A stretch of 64,000 bases of DNA. It comes from Symbiodinium natans. Taxonomy: Eukaryota > Sar > Dinophyceae > Suessiales > Symbiodiniaceae. Shown here one piece after another: positions 54,401 through 64,000 of this stretch (the stretch's first letter is position 1; each line of letters begins with the position of its first letter). Position numbers and translations under genes: made by a program. Under the pieces are notes generated by a model that saw nothing but the letters and a program-made list of their open reading frames with translations, was not told the DNA's origin and did no database searches. The stretch lies in the NCBI GenBank assembly GCA_905221605.1, contig CAJNDS010002079.1, positions 1,852,501 to 1,916,500 on the forward strand. Reading direction: 5' to 3'.

Positions 54401-57287
54401 GCTTCAAGAGTCCAACGTTTGAGAGGTTTGGGTGTCGGCTAAGGCTTCGGGATGTGCTGGCGCCAAGGCGCGAAACCACCGTCATCTGCGTGACCGCGCC
54501 GCAGGCAACTTTTGCTTTGTGCTCGGTGTCGCCGAAGGTCATGAACGCCAAGGTTTCTGACGGGAGAGGTTTGGGTAGGCTCTGCAGCTAGCTTCGCATC
54601 CCAGATGCCTGTGTGCACTGAATGGCCACACGGTGTAGAGGGATCATGGAGCTGAAGTCATCATCGCGAAAACCAGGACAGTTTGAGCGGATTGTTCAGG
54701 ATCTGACAGCGCTCTCGTTGTCAATGCTCACTGTTCTACCTTGCCCTTGCCGATCTTCTTTGCTCCGCCGTTTTGATGATTTGCTTCTGATATGTTTATG
54801 CTACTCTAGCACGTTGACAAGGATTGGAAAGAGCAAGGACACACGACCCTTAGCAAAATCATGTGAAATGACCTACGATCTTAGTGGACGCCTTCGTTTT
54901 CATGATCTTCATTCTTACAAGCACATATTATCCCAGCCACGAACTATCTTTACCGGTTTGCTTGCGCCTATGGACTTGCCAACGCCCTTATTATCTGTTA
55001 CTTTGCCTTATTGGTTCTCCTCGCGTTTTTAGCAGGCTTCGTGTCTGAGCTCATTTGTCTCACTTCTTGACAGCCGATTACAGCGACCTGCTCAAAAAAG
55101 TCCTACGAGGAGTCTAAGGACAGTGCGTGAATTCTGTTTAGTTGCCTGTTGCCGGCTGGCGTTCACTGGTTACAGCAGTTAGAGTACGGAAGCGAGTGGG
55201 CCTTGGCTTTATGAATCCGCTTACTTTCCCGACGATTCCTCTTCAAAGCTCAATTTCCGTTCCGTGCTTTGACCTGGCCTGCCGCGACGTAGATGTCGAG
55301 GCAAATAACGGCAAAAATCTGCGCCAGCAGAGCCCACTCCCGGAAAGGGAACAGCCTCAACTGCTTCGAGTTTACTACCTTAACTTGAGCTATCTACTTC
55401 ATTGGGCCCTTCCGGCACACCGGGCTCCATCGGATGAAAGGCACAAGTGTAGGGTATCATGAGCTCTAGGATGTCGAGCTGCAAAGCTGCTTCGCCACTG
55501 TGCTTTGGTAATTCCTGGAAGTTCTGAAGGCTTTTCTTGCCAAGGGGCAAACCCATTCCTGCACATAACAGGTGCAGTATTGCAATGGGCAGCGCCATCC
55601 ACATGCCCAAACTTACCTGAGACAGTCGCACGGCGCTGCATGCATGAGCTTGGAGAGTGTTCTGCCTCACTTCTAGCGGGTCTCTGTTTGCCCCTGTGGA
55701 TGAGGGATTCTAGCTTCAGCTTGCGAAGCTTGATGGGGCGTCCGAGAATGAAATGAAAGCTCTCAGGGGTTCAGGTTTCAGGCTTAGGGGGCCTAGGGTC
55801 CGGAGTACGTTTTTGCCATGGCAGCCATCCACCTTAGCTCAAACTCTCCCTTAGAAAGCCGAAGACTTGAGCTTTCCTTCAACCAGACCCTACGGACCCT
55901 TCAGCCCCAACCCAACCAAAACCCCAAAAGCCCTAAACCTAAATTTGGGGCACTGGCCCCATCTGTTGCTGAGGCAAGATGCGAGGCTGCGAGTAACAAA
56001 AGGACGGCATCTGAGGCATCCCACAGGTTCGGAAGTGCGGGTTGGGGCTTCGGGGCTCGCAGGCATTTACGGAAGTGTGGGTTCTTTCTTGATTTCGCGC
56101 AGTGCCGCTGTTAATTCAGCTGCGCATAACCTGCGTGCAATGAGTGAAGGCGTTTCTTTCAGGGTTGTCACATTCGATTCTAGGGTGTCTGAACCTCAGC
56201 AAGCCTGGTGAACAACGGCCCAAATCCCCGAAGCATGAGATTGCGGGGATCTTCATGTCTTATGCAGAAGGCTTCTCTTGAATTGGATCAATCAAGAACA
56301 AGGAACCTCTCCCTCATTTGGCTTGAAATGACAAAAAACCGTTTGGGTTGAACACACTTGATTGTACTTGACCCCAAATTAAATCATGATGAGCTCGGCT
56401 TTTTGTTGGAGTAATTCTTCCTTGGTTGTTGTTTGAAAATATTTTTAGATTCCCCGCCCGGTTCACACTCGTGTTATGTATTTTTGACCGGAGATCGGAA
56501 CAGGATTGGCCTTGCAAAGAGGGGTCAGCATGCTAGTGGTAATTCAATCACTTCTGGCATGTTGGCTAAAAACAGGAAAGCTCGTACCATCCTAGTTCCT
56601 TGGAGTTTCAGGCTATGCTCACTGCCGACAGGAACCTTGCGGGCTGAGCTTATGACGGTAATGGGGAGCAATGAGATCCTCATGGCCGGCTTTTTCAAAC
56701 CCTTGTGTTGAAAGGACGCCTCCACAACCTTGCCACGCCCTACGCCTGATGCGCACAGAGCTGCCCCACAAGCAGCTGAGAAGCATGAAGCCAGCAAAGG
56801 TGACCGCTGCGATGTGCGCGAGGTCCCAGCCGTTTGCCTCCGGCAGATGGACAAGTGTCCTCATAGTCCAGCGAGCAGAGCGAAGGTTTCAAGAGGCTAG
56901 AAGCACTCTAGGGCTTAATCATGGTGTTTCAGAGTGTACTCTTGCAGGCTGGAGCTGGGGCTTGAGGGTCTGGGTTCCGAGTATTGATTGTGCACCCTGT
57001 CGCCAGCAAGCAAAGCCACTGCTCCAAGGCCAAGCCGAACAGCCAAACTACTGCTGAAGTCCCTCAACCCAAAACCCAAAACCCTGAACCCTGAACCCCA
57101 AGCCCTAAGCCCGAACCCCTCGCCTGAAAGTGAAAGGTCGCCGCGGCCCAATGGCAACCATTGAGCCCTCCAATGCTGATTGGCAACCTTGCGATTTTGA
57201 TGACGGAGCCATCGGCGAGGACGTACTACAGGGGTCGGAATAATTACTAATCGTATTCCCTTACTTTCTGTTTATAATTACACAATC

Positions 57288-57318
<31 letters not shown>

Positions 57319-58159
57319 AAAAAATGAAAAAAACATAATTATTGTACGTGGGGGGAGTCAGAGGATGGGACTCGCATGCCCTGGTGCTAACTAAGACAGC
57401 CAGGTCCACGGCACAAGTCATTGGCTAGCTTCCGAACGACATTGCACGTAGGCCTTGAATCATAATACGGCAATAGAATCCCTGGCTAACATCCGTCTTA
57501 GAAGGTTTGGGCATCTGCTCGCCTGATGAGGAGGAACAACTAGGGTTCCTAGATTTCACACAACAGGATAAGGAAGGCAAATGCTTGGGGCGTGTGCTTG
57601 GGAGAGGCCCTCAACTCGGGACAACACTGAATCTCCAGGACAGGGCCGAACTATCCCACGGCTGAGTTGCAGGTAGCAAATCGCCAGAAACTTCCATCCT
57701 CGGTGCGCGAATATTAGGGTTCTTCTGGCACTCTGGGCTTAGGGGTCACCTGATGACGAGGTGCTGGCACTAAGTAGTACCCGCGGCATGCCCCCCTGCC
57801 CATGCTACTGTTGGGATGTCCAGTAGGACATGACCGTAGCCGCTAAGCCTTCCTTCCACAACACCGACACCAGCACAGGCTCCAGTGTAGCCTGGAGAAC
57901 AATCGCCAATGGGCAGGCTATCAACATGTACTTCGGGGTGACTCCCCCCCACCTGAAGAAGTAAAGAAGCCACCAAACACCTTTCTCAGGGAGCCACCGC
58001 ACGGAAGCTCCTCCTGGTCCTGTGCAGAGCGGGAGCTCTGCTTCTTGCTGGGGGAGGTCTGAGCCAAGAGCCGAAGCTCAGAGTTTGGGATCTTTGGGCT
58101 TCCGTTTGTGAAGGGCTGCTTTGGTGTCTTCTGTTTTTTTGGTTTTTGCGCTGTCTCTG

Positions 58160-58190
<31 letters not shown>

Positions 58191-58347
58191 GCGCACCTCT
58201 CTCTCTCTCTGCGCACCTCTGTCTCTCTCTCTCTTTGCTTTGCTTTGCTTAGGGGCATAGGGACGAACCCTGCGCCGAGGCGCGCCCCGCTTCCGCGTTA
58301 CGTGAAACTGCAATGTTGTCTGTGGCCGACTCTCTCTCTGGCTTTCT

Positions 58348-58388
<41 letters not shown>

Positions 58389-61300
58389 GTTTCCGATGTT
58401 GCCCTGCTCCCCCCTCCCCCACACTCCTTGTCACTCCCTCTGAGCTGGAAATCCAAACCTATGACATGTTCGGGGTTATCCCGCTGAGGTGAGGATTTCG
58501 GAGTCGGACTTTGGGGATTTCCAGTAGAGTTTGAGGAGCTGAGGACATCTCATGTAGGAGCAACACTCAGCCAGAAGTTCTAGAGCCGAAGGCAGAGAAA
58601 CACTCGCTTGCAAACTCTAGGGACTTCAGGGTGCCAGGGCTATTCGGTACAGGGTTGAAAGTTGCAGGTGCAACCTTTAGGGCCCCCAGCAAACACTAAG
58701 CTACTAAGCTGACCCCCGCCGTGCCAAGGATACGTGAAGCTGAGCGGTGCAAAGAAAGGTGGCTCGTTCCTGCTTCTCTGGCATGACGTCTCCCATGGCG
58801 CCGGAACGAACTTTGTGGTGAAACTTATGCGCGTTTTGACAACACCTGTTTGTCAGAGTATTGGCCGGTCATGTGGTGCGTTTCAATACTAGCATCAGGT
58901 CCACGCCTCCTCCGGCTATTCCTTGCCAAAATGGCTCGCGCGGCGGGAAAGATAGAGTCTGCAGTTTCTGTGGGGGGGCTGCAGCCTCGCGGGCTTTATC
59001 AGCCCCTTGAACGGAAGGGCTACAAGGAACCTCATGCCTCGACATGCTCTACACGTCCCTTCTGCAACAATTCGTGCCAAAGTATGGCCTTTGGTACGAT
59101 CAAGCACAGATTTGGCAGCTGATGTTGAATGGCAAACGCGAACTGAAGGAACTGAAATGCCTGTACCTGGACCTTGGCAGGCTTCTGGATGCTATCGTTA
59201 TCGCTAATTAGTCATCACTGCTTTTCCAGCCGAGCACACCTGCCCGCAGCCGCGCTTTCATGAGCAATCAGAGCTGAGGAAGGCGCGCTTCCACACGTTG
59301 ACTATATCTGTTAGTATTTATTCGTATTGAATATTATTCTTATTCTTCTTATTCTTGTTATTCTTCTTATTATTACTATTGTTCTCCTTCTTCTCCTTCT
59401 TATTGTTAGAATGTTCAAAATTATTATTATTATGATTATTACTATTATGATAATTATTAGTCTTATGATTATATAGGTGCATATGCCTAAATATCAGAAT
59501 CAGACTGCGGCCCGGGGTTCGTGAATTTTTAAAAAAACTGTTCTTGTGAGCGCACGTGCCGATATTCGCATCGCGATGGCAAACGAGGTTTTTTGGCTAG
59601 TGCCTAGTGCTGAGGGCCGCCAAAGCCGCACGTGCGTGGGCATCGTGAAGTCATAAAAAAGTTTTGAAGACATTTGGAGGTTTTGGGCAAGCCTACGGAG
59701 GCCCTGCACTTGTGCCGCAAGTCAGACTCCTAACTAAAGCAAAAGCAAAACGGATCAACTTGCAAGCCATGTGAGGTCAGCGCAGGCCAAGAACTTTTTC
59801 CATCTTTCGAGTGTCGGAAAGGTGTAGCTCATAGGGCCGGAAGAAGCCTGCCAGCGCAATGAAGGAACCTGAGTATCCAGACTAAGGGTTTCGGTGTAGC
59901 ATAGTTTGCTTCTGAGAACTACACATATTATGAGTACTTGATTCAGCTTCATGTCATGGTTCATGGTCGCCTTGTCCTTCCCTCCCCTGGACCGGTCTAG
60001 ATCTTGCGTGATCTTGATTCAACTTCACATGCTAAACCGCAAAGGCGTAACCCTAAGCCCCTTATCCTGTACCCTGAGAGTACCCATAGCCTTGACTGTG
60101 CTGAGCCTACCCCTGCAAAAACCCTCTAGGTCCCCAAGTAGGCATTCTCTTATAGCTTTCACACTCCCAGCTTGGGCGGGAGACCTAGCAACCCCCGAAG
60201 CCCTGCTTCTACTTCTGGTCTCCCTTCAGGAGACCCTGAGAAGCCCAAATCCTGAAAAGCCTCTGCTAAGCCAAGCTTAGGGGATGGGCTTCTTAGGGTT
60301 TAGGGCTTGCAGTCTCAACCCAACCCAACCCAGCCCTGGCCGACCAAACCCTATAGCTCTTACCGGGAGGCGCGGCGCCGCTGTTTATCGCCGCCGCATT
60401 CCCCCATCCTCAGATTCATGGTGTTTAGGACTGTTCATCTTAACGATTAGGAAGCCTTAGGTCTTAGGGCAAGGCATGGCGAAAAGAGAAGGAATTCGGG
60501 GACGAGCCCATGCACGTCGCCAGTTCTTCAAACAACTCTCTGCTTTGCAGTTGGATCCTGTTTGTATGGCGTCTCGGACGAACGTGCAACCAATAGAGGG
60601 GTCGGAATAATTATTAAATGTACTCCCTTATGGTCCCTTTATAAATATGCTACAATACCCCTCCCCCCCCCCCCCCAACAAAAAAAAACCTATTCTAATT
60701 CTCAAGGCGCGTATAGTAAGCATCTCGCAAGCTTGGGTGGGACTTGGCAGAGCTGGCAGAGCTGTCGCTTCAGCGGCTGTAGCCAGCAGAAGTGGCTTTG
60801 CGGTAGCTGGCCAAGTCCCTTTGCCTGAGCTGCGTGTTTGGTAGAGGATGTAGGATTTCAAAAGTGCAGGATGCATGACGTCTATAGAGCTCAAGGATGG
60901 GTCGGTGATGGTCGGTGTTCATTGATCGGATAGGAAGATCAATCTCTCCGCAAAACCACCCGAGGTGCAAAAACAGCTGCACCCTCCGAGGCTTTACGAG
61001 CATCAGATGCCTGAGGTACGATCTGAGCGTGATCAGCTCTGTGTCCCCAGGCGTCCATCTCACACCTCTCCTGAGTTGGCTATAGGCACCCCAAGGACAG
61101 ATTTTTGTACTTCTCAGGGCTTTTTTGAAAAGACGTCTCTGCAGCCAAAAACAGCAAATCTAAAAATAGACCCCCAAGAGTAGGATTCCCTTAGAAATAG
61201 GACCCCAAAAAGGTACCCCAATTTCTGAAACCACATATGTCGAACAGGAGCCTGGTCTCCAAGGCTGGACAAGAATTCTCGGCCCAGGGTCTGGGATGCA

Positions 61301-64000
61301 GACAAAGCCAGCTCCAGATTCTTCATGTGCATGTGAGTCCCCGAGCGATCGTGGCAGAAAGTTGGGTGATGTTCCCCGAAGTTCTCATCAAACAGCCACA
61401 GCTGGCCATCTCCACCAACTTCCAGCATCCTCAAGCCCTTCGCTTCCCACTCATTCGAAGTGCTCTCCTTCAGGATGTGTCTGGCAACACGAGCAGCGTT
61501 CTTGCTTGATAAGGTGGTGCAAAGCCCCAGCTGACAAAGGCCTTCTCTTTGCTGATGCAGGAGAAAGTGGATAAGTTCACGTGCGTGTGGCCGCAGCTGC
61601 AGATTCTTGATCTCATCGGCGTGACCCCGATCCCAATCGTAGTTGACCAGAGTGAACCTGATCGACACGCTTGCGTCGCGTGGACTCTTGGGGTTTCACA
61701 AAGGATCGGAGGAAAGTATTCTCCCGACTTTGGGCTTCGTCTCATCATAGTATCGTATTGAGGGTTCCGAATATAGGAATTAGATGAAGAGTACACTAAG
61801 ACACTAATGAGCTACCAATGGAGTTCATATCAAGCAAGAAGAAGCAGCACAGCCAAGCATCTTTAGGTCCAGCAATATCAAGTACACACCATGTGCCTCG
61901 GGACGGTCGTGGAAGACCCTCGAAAGTTTACAAGCCCGTCCGAAAGAATTGCGGTCCCATAACATGCGCCATGCCCCAGTATCAAAATCTTACCATAGAG
62001 GCTCCTCCAAGCAGCCTCCGGCTCAGCGTTGCAGGCATCTGATCCAAGAACTGCCTCAGGAGCCAGTGAAGATCCAGCATCCTGGTTCGAGAACTCAGGA
62101 CAGGGCCTGTGCGCAGAAGGCTCTTCAGCCTACTCATGGGCGAGCGTTGGTGTGCTAACGTTCAGGAAGCGTCTCTTCGAGAGGGCTGCAGGAGTCTAAG
62201 GCTTTTGCGGGTTTTGGGATCTGAGAAGTACCGTGACAAATGTCATAAGCTAGGAGAATATGAGGCATGATATGGCATGATTAAAGTTCGTCTTGGTCCG
62301 CAACGATTTGCGTCGTCTTGCTGGGCCTCAGTGCAGTCGCAACCGCTGACTCTGTGGTGGCACTCGGGCGGCAAAGGTCCTCACTTGGATGTGCTTGTAT
62401 GACGAAGGGGTACCTTCAGGATTTGGTAGCCCATAACAGCAGCTTCACGAGTCTGTCAAAAAAAAAGACCTCCAGATCAGTCACAAGTTGACCTCTCAAA
62501 TTCAGGGTTTACGGTACAGACTGCTTAATATTAATGCGATTCTTAGATTGTGGTTTCAGCAAAGCTTAAGAGGTTTGTTGTGGGAGTTGCCCTTCAAGCT
62601 GCTTCAGGCCCTTGAGAAAAAAACTCCTCTCTTGGCGAGTGTAGAATATAGCCCACGACCCACCCCAAACTTGTTCAAAGTTACCACATGCACCCCAAGG
62701 ATCCGAGTTTGTGTCAAGGTCCGCCTCCTCGACCCTCCTGGGACAGGACGGACATCCCCTGGCAAGACAGCCTGGCGATCGGCAAATGAAAATCCGAGGC
62801 GGGCCCCACTGCCTCCTCGGGCAAGTTGTCAGAGGGCACTGGTACATATAAATTGCGGAATTGCCACAGTCTTGAAAATAATAGCACTGCTCCATGGCCG
62901 ACACTCTGCCACTGAGGCAGGCGTCAGGAATCGATCTCGGGCTCTATCTCTATGCAGCGCCAGTGATGATTGAATGCGTTGCGCCTGCTTTCAATATCTC
63001 AACCCCTTTCCCCCCTAACATGCGCAGGTGCTCAAAGTTGGAATGCCTGAGTGCCCACCGCTGAATCTGCGGTACTGCCCGCTGTCATCTGAAAGATGGA
63101 AGCATGTTCACATGAACCAAGCTGACTTGAGCACAGATGCATGACCTGCAGGGTCTAGGGTTCCTTGGGGATGAGGTCCTGGGGTTGAGTTGGGTGCTGA
63201 TTCCACTCCATCCTAAGAGGAACCTGAACTTCTGTACCTGTTGCCATACGGCTCAACCCCCGGCTTTCCAAAAATGTGGGGACTTGAGCTGAGCACCCGA
63301 GCTCTCGATTTTTTCTGCAGCAGGCCAAGCGCGGATGCAGCTCGTGCTCACGTCATCCTGCTCGCCTCAAGTCGGCTCAAGGCACAGAATTTTGTGGGTT
63401 GAGGGTGCCGCTCGTCTCTGCAGGCATCACAGCGGCTCAGGGTGTTGGATGGTCTTGGGGTGTGCTGCTTACCATTGAAGTTGGCCTTTTTAAACGTTCC
63501 CAGGTCCTCAAGCCCTGAAACGAGAGTCACACGGTCCTGAAGCGCCTAGAACAAAAACAACAGTGCGGCCAAAATTGCAAACTCTTGGCTCGGGGACTCT
63601 CCCGACCGACTTCCTCCTGCAAGGCAAGATGTTTTGCATTCTTAATGTTTATCAAGCCTGTTGCTTTGTTAACTACGGGGCCCCCTAAGCGAGCATTATG
63701 AGCATCAGCTGCCCAAAGCGCAGGCATCATGAGCATTGTCCTGCAGGAGACGAACCCACAAAACGCAAACATCATGAGCATCAGCTGCGACTGCAGCAGC
63801 ATGAGACGTTTGCTTCATGCTAGTGGCATCAGCTGCCCTATCTCGGATGATCTCGGACTGGGTTTGGGTTTGGGGGTTCGGGGTTACACTTACAAGACCG
63901 ATACTGTAAACATCGCACAGTTTCCAAGCCCCGCAACCCCACAAGAATCCCTCAACTTGCCCTAAACCCGTCCTCTCTGCTGCGCTTGGCGACCGGCGTC

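Overview
The window reads as nuclear DNA of a dinoflagellate, most likely close to Symbiodiniaceae/Suessiales. This is an inference from four signs. TTTAGGG-type telomeric repeats occur throughout. Many small exons are joined by introns whose acceptors are nearly always AG|G. GC and GA donors occur beside GT donors. One gene belongs to a methyltransferase-like family that I recall as abundant in Symbiodiniaceae proteomes. I saw no bacterial operons and no rRNA or tRNA genes. A run of exactly 100 N at 42165-42264 is a scaffold gap.

Positions 1-28986 form an unusual compartment. Arrays of TTTAGGG or CCCTAAA lie every few hundred bases. Tiny plus-strand exons sit between them, nearly always in the order (CCCTAAA)n - AG - exon - GT - (TTTAGGG)n. 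I could chain these exons by reading phase into about eight genes: ankyrin repeats at 771-3447 (perhaps to 4474), and genes at 4598-5201, 5341-7947, 10234-11143, 11981-12881, 14244-15051, 15811-21316, 24463-26119 and 28062-28279. A further gene of the same design lies at 50285-50715. The introns therefore start with the G-rich telomeric strand and end with the C-rich strand, so a transcript could fold each intron into a long hairpin. MITE-like palindromes, a TA-flanked transposon-like element (8987-9908) and homogenised variant arrays are mixed in. Three arrays show signs of later insertion or expansion: inside two palindromic elements, and between 10-bp direct repeats.

Positions 29000-41750 are different: almost no telomeric repeats, and plus-strand genes with ordinary short introns. 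The first (29261-30557) has cytosine-methyltransferase-like motifs. It is followed by a run of about 20 exons with coiled coils, Cys/His clusters and charged low-complexity segments; whether this is one gene or several is not settled.

Positions 42000-64000 are gene-poor: microsatellites, a degenerate minisatellite, hairpin elements, dispersed repeats, a decayed gene (48090-49110), a likely minus-strand membrane-protein gene (53686-56864), a HAD/NIF-like phosphatase exon (about 61300-61668, minus) and a possible transporter exon (44085-44270, minus). All gene models were made by eye from splice signals and phase, without transcripts or homology searches.
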